Assembly: GCF_011808225.1 (NCBI RefSeq)
Contig: NZ_SOYS01000009.1
Coordinates: 124,001 to 188,000, forward strand
Source of the DNA: Cedecea colo
GTDB taxonomy: Bacteria; Pseudomonadota; Gammaproteobacteria; Enterobacterales; Enterobacteriaceae
Length of the DNA: 64,000 nucleotides
Direction: 5' to 3'
Under the pieces are notes generated by a model. That model saw only the letters and a list, made by a program, of their open reading frames with translations, was not told where the DNA came from and did no database searches. This document shows positions 1 through 8,737 of this stretch, piece by piece. Position 1 is the stretch's first letter. The number at the start of each line of letters is the position of its first letter. The position numbers and the translations under genes were made by a program.

Positions 1-294
1 ATGTACTATAAATTAATCTATGATATCTTAAATCATAAGATTTTGGCTAAAAAACGTATTAGAGAGATACTCGAGCATAAGAAAGCTGAGCAACCACATT
101 ATAATGAAATGCTGCATTCTGAAGGTTTTCATATTGATGAAGATTTGTCTTTTTACTTATATGAAGTGGGCTTTATAAAGCAATCAGAAACATTGTTGCG
201 TAGTGTTGAAAATAATGAATTTAGAACACAGATGACTTCATTTTATCTAAAAAACATCGAGTCAATGAATCATGGAGAAGGTAATGAGCGTTAA
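1..294 (+). CDS. Unrecognised 97-aa ORF, possibly the 3' end of a longer gene, in a microcin-like locus
   Basis: I do not recognise this protein. The frame is open from the first base of the window, so the ATG at position 1 may be an internal methionine and the gene may begin outside the window. The product is charged, with Lys/Arg/Glu-rich N-terminal helices and no membrane segment or signal peptide. Its stop overlaps the ATG of the next ORF (284), which implies translational coupling. Downstream lie a precursor-like ORF and an IroB-like glucosyltransferase remnant. By position it could be the C-terminus of an MchC/MceJ-type microcin modification protein, but that is inference from context only. 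Confidence 0.5.
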   Translation: MYYKLIYDILNHKILAKKRIREILEHKKAEQPHYNEMLHSEGFHIDEDLSFYLYEVGFIKQSETLLRSVENNEFRTQMTSFYLKNIESMNHGEGNER

Positions 295-649
295 AAAATT
301 ATACTTTATATCCAGACCGTCCCCAACTCCAGGCCGGTCTCCGCTTCATGGGGTTGGAGGTGGTCTTTTCGGTCATTACAAGGTAGACGGTTATATTTCC
401 GCCCTCAAAAAATATTTTGATTTAGCTGACCTTGATTGGGTCATCCTGGATGACGACACTGAAGCCGATATTGAAAAACTGATTTCACAGAATGCAACGT
501 TACTTGTTTGTGCGCCAAGTCTGCGTTTTCAGTTTTTTAGCAATGGCTTCGATAAAAATAGAATAAACCATCTTAGTACAATGGATTACGCTTTAAATAA
601 CATTAATCCTGTAGTAAATAAAATAAAGGAAATATGCAATGAAAAATGA
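284..649 (+). CDS. Unrecognised 121-aa protein in a microcin-like operon
   Basis: The start ATG at 284 overlaps the end of the preceding ORF, and its stop overlaps the start of the next ORF (639), so the three read as one tightly packed transcript. The N-terminus (MSVKKLYFISRPSPTPGR) is followed by a Gly-rich stretch (HGVGGGLFGHYKVDGY) and an alpha/beta-like body with hydrophobic strands (DWVILDDD, ATLLVCAPSLRF). There is no signal peptide or clear membrane helix, so an integral-membrane immunity protein is unlikely. Its place before a precursor-like ORF and an IroB/MceC-like enzyme would suit a microcin maturation factor such as MceI/MchD, but I see no motif that proves it. Confidence 0.55.
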   Translation: MSVKKLYFISRPSPTPGRSPLHGVGGGLFGHYKVDGYISALKKYFDLADLDWVILDDDTEADIEKLISQNATLLVCAPSLRFQFFSNGFDKNRINHLSTMDYALNNINPVVNKIKEICNEK

Positions 650-827
650 ACACACGGCATTATTAAAAGAAATAACTGATGAGGCGGAATTAATAACAAT
701 TTCAGATGGTGCTGGTTCTGGGCAATGGGAAACCGGTGCTTCTGGTGTATGGGCTGGCATAATGGGAGGTGGGGAGGTATCAGGGAAACGTAGTGGGACA
801 GAGTTCCTGGAAGAAAACGTATTTTAA
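639..827 (+). CDS. Truncated class IIb microcin precursor-like ORF fused to glucosyltransferase DNA
   Basis: This 62-aa ORF starts inside the end of the previous gene. Residues 9 to 27 contain KEITDEAELITISDGAG, similar in layout to the double-glycine-type leader of microcin H47 as I recall it (REIT..L..ISGAG). A Gly/Ala/Trp-rich stretch follows (SGQWETGASGVWAGIMGGG), typical of class II microcins. From about nucleotide 752 the DNA instead resembles the middle of an iroB/mceC gene read in a different frame, so the last 20 or so residues are probably out-of-frame glycosyltransferase sequence. No Ser-rich C-terminal siderophore attachment tail is present. It is either a deletion product or a very short peptide; a functional toxin is unlikely. 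Confidence 0.5.
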   Translation: MKNEHTALLKEITDEAELITISDGAGSGQWETGASGVWAGIMGGGEVSGKRSGTEFLEENVF

Positions 828-1132
828 TTAGTCTTGGCACAGTCAAACCAATGGTAGATGGACTAGATCTGATATCATGGGTTATGAGTTCTGCTTATGA
901 AGTGGATGCGGAATTTATTTTGCAACTGGCAAACAATGCGCGTACTGAATTGCGTGAACTGCCATCAAATGTACGCCTGGTAGACTGAATCCCTATGGGG
1001 ATATTTCTCAATGGAGCCGATGGGTTTATTCATCATGGCGGAGCAGGTAATACCATGACAGCCCTTCATTGCGGGATGCCGCAAATTGTGTTTGGTGAAG
1101 ATACTGGTATGTCATTGTTTTTTCAACGTTAG
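752..1132 (+). pseudogene. Broken IroB/MceC-like enterobactin C-glucosyltransferase fragment (GT1 family)
   Basis: In the frame of nucleotide 815 the DNA encodes RKRILISLGTVKPMVDGLDL, then NVRLVD-stop-IPMGIFLNGADG and FIHHGGAGNTMTALHCGMPQ. These are the nucleotide-sugar binding segments of GT1 enzymes and match the C-terminal half of IroB/MceC/MchA as I remember it. In-frame stops lie at 791-793 and at 986-988; the latter is TGA where IroB has Trp (TGG). Homology ends near 1105 and the frame closes at 1130-1132. The N-terminal half and the far C-terminus are missing. Intact relatives glucosylate enterobactin for salmochelin or for siderophore-microcin maturation; this copy cannot. Confidence 0.8.
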
Positions 1133-1458
1133 CGTTTTTATGAATGACTGCAATTATTGTCTGTATCGTTATGTAATCATTTCGTCTAAAAATCTCATTA
1201 GGATTATGCTTAAGTAAACTTCTTCCTCCCATAAAATATGCTGATTCTGTCATAGATTGACTTCAATGCTTGCGCTTAATTTTTACACCCTTTATTAAAA
1301 ATGTCAGCTTCACACCCTGGCGGCCTCACTTTTTGGTGGAACACGAAGTAGATCACAACCTTCTATGCCTGTCTTTATTTATGGGGGACCGTCAGGCTCC
1401 CAAACCCTTTCTTGTTATTCAGATAAAAAAGTGCCGACCACAGCCAGCACCCTGGCCA
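1133..1458. other. Intergenic stretch between microcin remnant and pepT, no gene seen
   Basis: AT-rich DNA at 1133-1330 and more GC-balanced DNA to 1458. Reading frames here are short and carry no recognisable domain. The change in composition toward pepT suggests that the edge of the acquired segment lies in this interval. I see no integrase, tRNA or clear direct repeat. Confidence 0.5.
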
Positions 1459-2685
1459 CTATCCCCGCTGCGCCGTCAGTTCAGCAATCCTTACAATCAC
1501 CGCCACCGCTTTCTCCATGCCTTCCAGCGTCACAAATTCATGCTTGCCGTGATAGTTATAGCCGCCGGTGAACAGGTTCGGGCACGGTAAGCCTTTAAAA
1601 GACAGTTGCGCGCCGTCGGTGCCGCCGCGGATGGGTTTCATGATGGGCTCGATGTTGCAGTCCAGCATGGCCTGTCGCGCTACGTCAACAATATAAGGAT
1701 GCTCCGCCACCTTCTCGCGCATGTTGTAGTAGCTGTCTTCAATAATAAGTTCGATATAACAATCCGGGTGCAGGCCTTTGCCCACCTTCTTCGCGATTTC
1801 CATCATTTTGCCTTTACGCGCTTCAAACTGCTCGCGGTCAAAATCACGAATGATGTAGTGCATTTCCGCTTTATCTACCGAGCCTTTAATGCCGTGCAGA
1901 TGATAAAACCCTTCGTAACCCTCGGTGCTCTCCGGGCTTTCGTCCGTAGGGACTTCCGCATGAATGCGTGCTGCCAGCGACAGGGCGTTAACCATCACGC
2001 CTTTCGCCGTGCCCGGATGCACATTGTTGCCGACGATTTTGATGGTCACTGAGGCGGCATTGAAGTTTTCGCATTCCAGCTCGCCAACGCCGCCGCCATC
2101 AACGGTATAGGCCCAGCGGGCGTCAAAGGCTTCAACGTCAAAGAAATCCGCGCCCTTACCCACCTCTTCATCCGGCGTGAAGGCCACGCGTATATCGCCG
2201 TGGGGAATGTTTTTTTCCTTCAGCACCGCCAGCGCGGTCATAATTTCCGCAACGCCTGCTTTATCATCGGCGCCTAAGAGGGTTTTGCCGTCGGTGGTGA
2301 TAAGCGTCTGTCCCAGCAGTTGATGCAGCACCGGGAACATCACCGGCGATAGCACTTCGTCGCCGACACCAAGCGCAATATCCCCGCCGCGATAATTTTC
2401 CACAATTTGCGGATTAACGTTTTTGCCGGTGAAATCCGGCGCGGTATCAACATGAGAGATAAAGCCAATGGCCGGTACGGTTCTATTAATAGTGGACGAT
2501 AATGTCCCCATCAGCGTACCGTAATCGCTCAGGGTGATGTTCACCAGGCCCAGCTCTTCCATTTGCTCTTTGAGCAACTTTAAAAGTTTCCACTGCCCTT
2601 CGGTGCTCGGCACCTGTTTGACGCCGGGCTTAGACTGAGTATCCACGCAGACATACTGCAAAAAGCGCTCAAGTAATTTTTCCAT
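1459..2685 (-). CDS. pepT: Peptidase T (tripeptide aminopeptidase)
   Basis: PepT removes the N-terminal residue of tripeptides in the cytoplasm, using two zinc ions. The 408-aa product has the usual length and M20 metallopeptidase architecture: a metal ligand and neighbour at SHVDTAPD (His78, Asp80), the bridging Asp in LLGADDKAG, the catalytic EE pair in [10 protein letters not shown], an inserted dimerisation/lid domain in the middle, and the C-terminal metal histidine in NYHGKHEF. It is transcribed divergently from potABCD, as in E. coli and Salmonella. FNR-dependent anaerobic induction is known for Salmonella pepT; I did not identify the operator here. Confidence 0.97.
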   Translation of the reverse strand: MEKLLERFLQYVCVDTQSKPGVKQVPSTEGQWKLLKLLKEQMEELGLVNITLSDYGTLMGTLSSTINRTVPAIGFISHVDTAPDFTGKNVNPQIVENYRGGDIALGVGDEVLSPVMFPVLHQLLGQTLITTDGKTLLGADDKAGVAEIMTALAVLKEKNIPHGDIRVAFTPDEEVGKGADFFDVEAFDARWAYTVDGGGVGELECENFNAASVTIKIVGNNVHPGTAKGVMVNALSLAARIHAEVPTDESPESTEGYEGFYHLHGIKGSVDKAEMHYIIRDFDREQFEARKGKMMEIAKKVGKGLHPDCYIELIIEDSYYNMREKVAEHPYIVDVARQAMLDCNIEPIMKPIRGGTDGAQLSFKGLPCPNLFTGGYNYHGKHEFVTLEGMEKAVAVIVRIAELTAQRG

Positions 2686-2951
2686 CAGGCTACCCTCATT
2701 TTTTGTGACGCTATTATCAATAAGCCGCTGGCGGTAGATATTGTTTCAGGTCACTTTTAGTCCGCTGCTGCTGAAAATAGTCCTAATCTGATACCCTGGT
2801 GATAAACATAGTTGAAATACAGGCACATCGGTGCATCAACAATTGGCGATTTTCAGTCTTTGCCGTAGAATGCCAGCCCTTATTGAATGTGCCGAACCTC
2901 AAGGTGGTTACTCACAAACCCCGCATCGATGAGTCATTTGATGCGTTATTT

Positions 2952-4088
2952 ATGGGACAGCGTAAAAAATTGAATACACAGCTTCGTTTGCTCTCACCGC
3001 TGGTGCGCCTTGCGGGGGTAGGTAAGAGCTTTGATGGTAAAAACGTTATTTCTGATTTCTCTCTCAGCATCAATAATGGTGAATTCCTGACGCTGCTCGG
3101 CCCTTCTGGCTGCGGCAAAACCACAGTTCTGCGCCTGATAGCCGGGCTGGAAAATGTCGATACCGGCATTATTTCGCTTGAAAACCAGGACATCACCCAC
3201 GTCCCGGCGGAACATCGCCACGTCAATACCGTCTTCCAGAGCTATGCCCTGTTTCCCCATATGACCGTTTTTGAAAACGTCGCCTTTGGTCTGAGGATGC
3301 AGAAAACGCCTGTCGCGGAGATTACGCCGCGCGTGACGGAAGCGCTGAAAATGGTGCAGCTTGAAGCGTTTGCTCAACGCAAACCTCACCAGCTTTCCGG
3401 CGGCCAGCAGCAGCGCGTGGCGATTGCGCGCGCCGTGGTGAATAAACCGCGTCTTCTGTTGCTTGATGAATCTCTCTCCGCGCTGGATTACAAGCTGCGC
3501 AAGCAGATGCAGAATGAACTAAAAGCGTTGCAGCGCAAGCTCGGCATTACCTTTGTGTTTGTTACCCACGATCAGGAAGAAGCGCTGACGATGTCCGACA
3601 GGATTGTGGTGATGCGCGACGGCCGCATTGAACAAGACGGCACCCCGCGTGAAATCTACGAAGAGCCAAAGAATTTGTTCGTTGCCAGCTTCATTGGCGA
3701 GATCAATATCTTCGATGCCACCGTTATCGAACGTATTGACGCGCAGCGCGTGCGGGCAAGCGTAGAAGGCCGCGAGTGCCATATTTTTGCCGACCTGCCG
3801 GTGGTGGCCGGGCAAAAGCTTAACGTCCTGCTGCGCCCGGAAGATCTGCGCGTTGAAGAAATTAACGACACAAGCGACGTCGACGGCCTGATTGGCTACG
3901 TGCGCGAACGCAACTATAAAGGGATGACGCTGGAATCGAGCGTTGAACTGGAAAACGGCAAAATGGTGATGGTGAGCGAGTTCTTTAACGAGGACGATCC
4001 GGACTTCGATCACTCGCTCGATCAGAAAATGGCCGTCACCTGGGTTGAAAGCTGGGAGGTTGTACTGGCTGATGAAGAGCTCGCGTAA
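2952..4088 (+). CDS. potA: Spermidine/putrescine ABC transporter ATP-binding protein
   Basis: PotA is the ATPase that powers PotB/PotC in polyamine uptake at the inner membrane. The ABC domain has Walker [10 protein letters not shown] at residues 50-58, the signature LSGGQQQ near 148, Walker B LLLLDES near 170 and the H-loop THDQEEA; a C-terminal TOBE-type regulatory domain follows. The frame is open further upstream, but the ATG at 2952 (MGQRKKLN) gives the family length of 378 aa and aligns with E. coli PotA. Its 3' end overlaps potB by 17 nt. It is the first gene of potABCD. Confidence 0.97.
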   Translation: MGQRKKLNTQLRLLSPLVRLAGVGKSFDGKNVISDFSLSINNGEFLTLLGPSGCGKTTVLRLIAGLENVDTGIISLENQDITHVPAEHRHVNTVFQSYALFPHMTVFENVAFGLRMQKTPVAEITPRVTEALKMVQLEAFAQRKPHQLSGGQQQRVAIARAVVNKPRLLLLDESLSALDYKLRKQMQNELKALQRKLGITFVFVTHDQEEALTMSDRIVVMRDGRIEQDGTPREIYEEPKNLFVASFIGEINIFDATVIERIDAQRVRASVEGRECHIFADLPVVAGQKLNVLLRPEDLRVEEINDTSDVDGLIGYVRERNYKGMTLESSVELENGKMVMVSEFFNEDDPDFDHSLDQKMAVTWVESWEVVLADEELA

Positions 4089-4929
4089 ATTCCAGAATGT
4101 GGCGATCGCCACCGTTGTAGGCTGGCTGGTGCTGTTTGTATTCCTGCCGAACCTGATGATTATCGGCACCAGTTTCTTAACGCGTGACGATGCGAATTTT
4201 GTCAGCATGGTCTTCACGCTGGATAACTACACCCGCCTGGCCGATCCGCTCTACGCCCGGGTGCTGCTACATTCGCTGAATATGGCGCTGATAGCCACCC
4301 TCGCCTGCCTGATATTAGGTTATCCCTTTGCCTGGTTCCTTGCCCGCCTGCCGGAGCGCGTGCGTCCGCTGCTGCTGTTTCTGCTGATTGTGCCGTTCTG
4401 GACCAACTCGCTTATCCGTATCTACGGGTTGAAAATATTTCTCAGCACCAAAGGCTATCTCAATGCCTTTCTGCTGTGGCTGGGGGTTGTCGATACGCCC
4501 ATCCGCATTATGTATAGCGAAAGCGCGGTCATTCTCGGGCTGGTCTATATCCTGCTGCCGTTTATGGTCATGCCGCTCTATTCCAGCATCGAGAAACTGG
4601 ACAAGCCGCTGCTGGAGGCGGCGCGCGATCTTGGGGCCAGCAAGCTGCAAACCTTCGTGCGTATTATTATTCCGCTGACCATGCCGGGCATTATTGCCGG
4701 CTGTTTACTGGTGATGCTCCCGGCAATGGGCCTGTTTTACGTTTCCGATTTAATGGGCGGCGCGAAAAACCTGCTGATTGGTAACGTGATTAAGAGCCAG
4801 TTCCTGAACATTCGCGACTGGCCGTTTGGCGCAGCAACCAGCATCACCCTGACGCTGGTGATGGGCTTTATGCTGTTGATTTACTGGCGTGCCGCCAGGT
4901 TGCTGAACAATAAGGTGGAATTAGAATGA
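4072..4929 (+). CDS. potB: Spermidine/putrescine ABC transporter permease PotB
   Basis: PotB is one of two inner-membrane permeases that form the polyamine channel. The 285-aa protein has about six hydrophobic helices, starting with [19 protein letters not shown] near residues 15-35. The permease EAA loop ([15 protein letters not shown]) docks on PotA. I chose the ATG at 4072 because a GGGAGG-type ribosome site lies upstream and the N-terminus ([10 protein letters not shown]) matches the E. coli form; an ATG 27 nt earlier is less likely. It overlaps potA and, by four bases, potC, so the operon is translationally coupled. Confidence 0.96.
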   Translation: MKSSRKFQNVAIATVVGWLVLFVFLPNLMIIGTSFLTRDDANFVSMVFTLDNYTRLADPLYARVLLHSLNMALIATLACLILGYPFAWFLARLPERVRPLLLFLLIVPFWTNSLIRIYGLKIFLSTKGYLNAFLLWLGVVDTPIRIMYSESAVILGLVYILLPFMVMPLYSSIEKLDKPLLEAARDLGASKLQTFVRIIIPLTMPGIIAGCLLVMLPAMGLFYVSDLMGGAKNLLIGNVIKSQFLNIRDWPFGAATSITLTLVMGFMLLIYWRAARLLNNKVELE

Positions 4930-5717
4930 CGGGTCGCCTGTTCCGTGGCGGCTTTATGACCGCCATCTATGCATATCTCTACATCCCGATAATCATTCTG
5001 ATCGTTAACTCGTTTAACGCTTCGCGCTTCGGCATTAACTGGCAAGGCGTCACCACGAAGTGGTACAGCCTGCTGATGAATAACGACAGCCTGCTTCAGG
5101 CGGCCCAGCATTCTCTGACCATGGCCGTCTTTTCTGCAACGTTCGCCACGCTGATTGGCTCGCTGACTGCGGTGGCGCTGTATCGCTACCGCTTTCGCGG
5201 CAAGCCCTTCGTCAGCGGCATGCTGTTTGTGGTGATGATGTCGCCGGATATCGTGATGGCGATCTCTCTGCTGGTGCTGTTTATGCTGCTGGGCGTTTCG
5301 CTCGGCTTCTGGTCGCTGCTGTTCTCGCATATTACCTTCTGCCTGCCTTTCGTAGTGGTAACCGTCTACTCACGCCTGAAAGGTTTTGACGTGCGGATGC
5401 TGGAAGCGGCAAAAGATCTGGGCGCCGGTGAAATAACCATTCTGCGTAAAATTATTCTGCCGCTGGCGATGCCTGCCGTCGCGGCAGGCTGGCTGCTGAG
5501 CTTTACCCTGTCGATGGACGACGTGGTTGTTTCATCGTTTGTGACCGGGCCAGGCTACGAAATTTTGCCGTTGAAGATTTATTCGATGGTGAAAGTCGGC
5601 GTGTCGCCCGAGGTGAACGCGCTGGCAACTATTCTGTTAATTCTGTCGCTGGGCCTGGTTCTGGCCTCCCAGCTCATCCTTCGTGATAAAACTAAAACTC
5701 AGGGGACGTTTAAATGA
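4926..5717 (+). CDS. potC: Spermidine/putrescine ABC transporter permease PotC
   Basis: PotC is the second channel subunit of the PotABCD importer. The 263-aa sequence is nearly colinear with E. coli PotC, with six predicted membrane helices and an EAA motif (LEAAKDLGAGEITILRK) near the middle of the C-terminal half. The start overlaps the stop of potB (ATGA type) and its end overlaps the start of potD, so the four genes form one compact operon. Confidence 0.97.
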   Translation: MTGRLFRGGFMTAIYAYLYIPIIILIVNSFNASRFGINWQGVTTKWYSLLMNNDSLLQAAQHSLTMAVFSATFATLIGSLTAVALYRYRFRGKPFVSGMLFVVMMSPDIVMAISLLVLFMLLGVSLGFWSLLFSHITFCLPFVVVTVYSRLKGFDVRMLEAAKDLGAGEITILRKIILPLAMPAVAAGWLLSFTLSMDDVVVSSFVTGPGYEILPLKIYSMVKVGVSPEVNALATILLILSLGLVLASQLILRDKTKTQGTFK

Positions 5718-6760
5718 AACCATGGTCACGCCACCTGCTTGCTGCGGGTGCACTGGCGCTGGGCGTTAGTAGCGCGCATGCCGACGACAGCAAGACGCTC
5801 TACTTCTATAACTGGACCGAGTACGTGCCGCCGGGCCTGCTGGAACAATTCACCAAAGAGACGGGCATCAAAGTTATCTATTCGACCTACGAGTCGAATG
5901 AAACCATGTATGCCAAGCTCAAAACTTACAAAGACGGCGCCTACGATCTGGTCGTGCCGTCGACCTACTTTGTGGCGAAAATGCGCAAGGAAGGCATGAT
6001 CCAGAAGATCGACAAGAGCACGCTGACCAATTTCAAAAATCTCGATCCCGAGATGCTGAACAAGCCGTTTGATCCAAATAACGACTACTCCATTCCGTAT
6101 ATCTGGGGCGCAACCGCCATTGGCGTGAACAGCGAGGCAATCGATCCGAAGACGGTGACAAGCTGGGCGGATCTGTGGAAGCCAGAATACAAGCAAAGCC
6201 TGCTGCTGACCGACGACGCGCGTGAAGTGTTCCAGGTAGCGCTGCGCAAGCTGGGTTATTCCGGTAACACCACCGATCCAAAAGAGATCGAGGCGGCTTA
6301 CCACGAGCTGCAAAAATTGATGCCAAACGTTGCGGCGTTTAACTCCGATAACCCGGCCAACCCGTATATGGAAGGTGAAGTGAATCTGGGAATGGTGTGG
6401 AACGGTTCCGCGTACGTTGCGCGCCAGGCCGGCACACCGCTGGACATCGTCTGGCCGAAAGAAGGCGGCATTTTCTGGATGGATAACCTGTCCATCCCGG
6501 CGAATGCGAAAAACGTTGACGGCGCGTTGAAGCTGATTAACTTCCTGCTGCGCCCGGACGTGGCAAAACAGGTTGCTGAAACTATCGGCTATCCAACGCC
6601 AAATCTTGCAGCCCGCAAATTGCTGCCGAAAGCAGTGGCGGATGATAAAACGCTGTATCCCGATGATGCCGTTCTGAAAAACGGGGAATGGCAGAACGAC
6701 GTGGGCGACGCCAGCGCGATTTATGAGTCGTACTATCAGAAGCTGAAGGCGGGACGTTAA
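5714..6760 (+). CDS. potD: Periplasmic spermidine/putrescine-binding protein
   Basis: PotD captures polyamines in the periplasm and delivers them to PotBC. The 348-aa precursor begins with a Sec signal peptide (MKPWSRHLLAAGALALGVSS, cut after AHA), followed by the start of the mature protein (DDSKTLYFYNWTEYVPPG). Polyamine-binding aromatic and acidic residues are recognisable in YNWTEY, TYESNETMYAK and the VWNGSAY segment. It is the last gene of the operon; a REP-like hairpin follows. Confidence 0.97.
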   Translation: MKPWSRHLLAAGALALGVSSAHADDSKTLYFYNWTEYVPPGLLEQFTKETGIKVIYSTYESNETMYAKLKTYKDGAYDLVVPSTYFVAKMRKEGMIQKIDKSTLTNFKNLDPEMLNKPFDPNNDYSIPYIWGATAIGVNSEAIDPKTVTSWADLWKPEYKQSLLLTDDAREVFQVALRKLGYSGNTTDPKEIEAAYHELQKLMPNVAAFNSDNPANPYMEGEVNLGMVWNGSAYVARQAGTPLDIVWPKEGGIFWMDNLSIPANAKNVDGALKLINFLLRPDVAKQVAETIGYPTPNLAARKLLPKAVADDKTLYPDDAVLKNGEWQNDVGDASAIYESYYQKLKAGR

Positions 6761-6767
6761 CGCTGAT

Positions 6768-6802
6768 GAGCGGTGGATGGCGCTGCGTTTATCCGCCCTC
6801 AG
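6768..6802. repeat. REP-like palindrome between potD and cobB
   Basis: The segment GGTGGATGGCGCTGCGTTTA followed by TCCGCCC resembles a degenerate enterobacterial REP unit (GCCGGATGGCGG...TTATCCGGC) and can fold into an imperfect hairpin. It sits between the converging 3' ends of potD and cobB, a typical place for REP sequences that stabilise or end transcripts. Confidence 0.45.
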
Positions 6803-6838
6803 TCTTTCTGTAGGGAAGTTAAATCTGCGCCATCCGTC

Positions 6839-7666
6839 CTACTTGCAAAGCCCTTTCAATAACCTTTCCACGTACTCTGGCACCACTTCGCTTGCCAGTC
6901 CGTAATGCTTCTCTTCGAACTCGCTGCCAACCTGGCTGGGTTCAAGGTTCAGCTCAACGGTATGCGCTCCCTGTAAGCGGGCCTCGTGCACAAATCCTGC
7001 TGCCGGGTAAACGTGGCCTGAGGTGCCGATGGCGATGAAGTAATCTGCCGTCGCCAGCGCCTGGTAGATATCGTCTAAGCCCTGCGGCATTTCACCGAAC
7101 CAGACAACGTGCGGACGCAGCGGTGCGGAAAGCTGGCAGCAGTGGCAGCGATCTTCTCGCGTTACGTCGCCCGTCCATTCCAGTATCTGACCGCTTTGCG
7201 CACAGCGCACCTTCAGCAGCTCACCGTGCATATGGATGATATTTTTATTGCCCGCGCGCTCGTGCAGATTATCGATATTTTGCGTTACCAGCAGAAAATG
7301 ATCGCCCAGCTCTTCTTCAAGCTTCGCTAATGCCAGGTGCGCGGCGTTCGGCTGGATTTCAGCCTGCTGAAGCTGCTGGCGGCGGGCGTTATAAAACGCC
7401 TGCACCAGGTCGGGATCGCGGGCAAATCCTTCCGGCGTGGCAACATCCTCCACGCGGTGTTCTTCCCACAGGCCATCCGTTGCACGGAAGGTACGGATCC
7501 CCGACTCAGCGGAGATCCCGGCGCCTGTCAGTACCACTACTCTTGGTTTTTCCATCGCTTCGGGTCCGGGTATATCTCTGAAAAAAACACGCTGGCGCAA
7601 ACGCTGGCGCAGCAGACGTTTAGTTTTGCGAAACCGGCTTAGCCGGTGTTGACGACGCGATAGCAT
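6839..7666 (-). CDS. cobB: NAD-dependent protein deacylase CobB (sirtuin)
   Basis: CobB removes acetyl and succinyl groups from lysines using NAD; known targets include Acs and CheY. The sirtuin core shows [15 protein letters not shown] (NAD binding), [12 protein letters not shown], the catalytic His in IIHMHGEL and a zinc site built from Cys residues in VRCAQSG and RCHCCQ. The 275-aa form carries the basic N-terminal extension ([17 protein letters not shown]) of the long isoform; Met38 (MEKPRVV) is the start of the short isoform. It begins 3 nt after the nagK stop, so the two are co-transcribed. Confidence 0.96.
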   Translation of the reverse strand: MLSRRQHRLSRFRKTKRLLRQRLRQRVFFRDIPGPEAMEKPRVVVLTGAGISAESGIRTFRATDGLWEEHRVEDVATPEGFARDPDLVQAFYNARRQQLQQAEIQPNAAHLALAKLEEELGDHFLLVTQNIDNLHERAGNKNIIHMHGELLKVRCAQSGQILEWTGDVTREDRCHCCQLSAPLRPHVVWFGEMPQGLDDIYQALATADYFIAIGTSGHVYPAAGFVHEARLQGAHTVELNLEPSQVGSEFEEKHYGLASEVVPEYVERLLKGLCK

Positions 7667-7669
7667 ATT

Positions 7670-8581
7670 TTACTCCGTGAGATGGAGGAACGCAGCACCG
7701 CGCATGCCTCCGGCATCGCCATGACGCGCAGGTTCAATACGCGGCACGTTGGCAACCGGCAATAAATATTTTGGCAAACGTGCCGGCAACTGCTGATAAA
7801 TCTCAGAAAAATTCGACAGCCCTCCGCCAATGACCACCAGATGCGCGTCCACCGCGGTAAGCAGGTTGCCAAGACAGACGGCCAGCAGTTCGAGGAAGCG
7901 ATCGACGTGTGCGACCGCCTTATCATCTCCTGCGTAATAGCGGGTGACGATCTCTTTTGATTCGAGTGATTCAGAGTAGAAGTGTTGGTACAACCATGCA
8001 AATCCGCGCCCGGAAAGATAGTTTTCGATACAGCCGTTCTGGCCGCAGCCGCAGCGCGTCAGAGGTATATCGCGCCCCAGCACGTTAAGCGCGTCCACCG
8101 GCAGGCGGGTATGACCGAATTCACCGGTGATATAGTTGCGCCCCGTGATGGATTTGCCGTTCACAATAATTCCGCCGCCCACGCCGGTGCCAAGGATTAA
8201 TCCCATCACCACCGGATAGCTGCGGAATTCATCGTCCCAGGCTTCGGAGAGCGCAAAACAGTTGGCATCGTTATCAAGGCGTACTTCACGCTCCAGCAGC
8301 GCGGTGAGATCGGCCTTTAACGGCTTGCCGTTCGCTGCGGGGACGTTCGCGGCGTACAGCGTGCCGTTATCGGTTACCGGCATGCCGGGGATACCGATGC
8401 CCACGCAGCCTTTGATACCAAAACGGCTATCGGTCTCCTTCACCAGAGAGCCGATAGCCGCTAAAAAGTTTTCGTAGCTGTCGTGCGGGGTGGGAACGCG
8501 CGTTTCCCATTGCAGCCGACGTTCCCTGTCATAGACGCCAAGCGCCATTTTCGTGCCGCCAATGTCAAATCCGTAATACAT
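7670..8581 (-). CDS. nagK: N-acetyl-D-glucosamine kinase
   Basis: NagK phosphorylates GlcNAc released in murein recycling to GlcNAc-6-phosphate. The 303-aa protein is a ROK-family kinase: N-terminal phosphate loop ([14 protein letters not shown]), the catalytic Asp in [14 protein letters not shown], the [13 protein letters not shown] loop, and the ROK zinc motif [17 protein letters not shown]. It is followed by cobB after 3 nt. Upstream is an ERIC-like element separating it from the lolCDE operon. Confidence 0.96.
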   Translation of the reverse strand: MYYGFDIGGTKMALGVYDRERRLQWETRVPTPHDSYENFLAAIGSLVKETDSRFGIKGCVGIGIPGMPVTDNGTLYAANVPAANGKPLKADLTALLEREVRLDNDANCFALSEAWDDEFRSYPVVMGLILGTGVGGGIIVNGKSITGRNYITGEFGHTRLPVDALNVLGRDIPLTRCGCGQNGCIENYLSGRGFAWLYQHFYSESLESKEIVTRYYAGDDKAVAHVDRFLELLAVCLGNLLTAVDAHLVVIGGGLSNFSEIYQQLPARLPKYLLPVANVPRIEPARHGDAGGMRGAAFLHLTE

Positions 8582-8593
8582 AGCTGCTCCCCT

Positions 8594-8712
8594 TTATCCC
8601 GTCATGCTTCGAGTTGCAGAGACGCTGGCGGCAGGAGCTTACCCAACTTCAGTAAGCGCCTGGGGACTCGTTCCCTTGCCGCCTGGCTACAACTCGAATT
8701 ATTTAGGGTAAT
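8594..8712. repeat. ERIC-like intergenic repeat (IRU)
   Basis: The ends are inverted (CTTCGAGTTGCAG at 8608 and CTACAACTCGAATTATT at 8688), and the centre carries GGAGCTTAC and AGTAAGCGCCTGGGG, which correspond to the ERIC core (GGAGCTTACATAAGTAAGTG then CTGGGG). Length of about 119 bp fits the roughly 127-bp ERIC consensus. It lies wholly between lolE and nagK and would be transcribed as a long hairpin. Confidence 0.8.
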
Positions 8713-8737
8713 AATTATTAATTAAAATTTTATCGAA

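Noticed and set aside
1270-1590. 106-codon frame before and overlapping the 3' end of pepT
   Set aside because: It overlaps pepT in antisense at its end, has weak start signals and Pro/His/Arg-rich composition.
3519-4217. 232-codon open frame antisense to potA/potB
   Set aside because: It overlaps two conserved genes and has no recognisable protein features.
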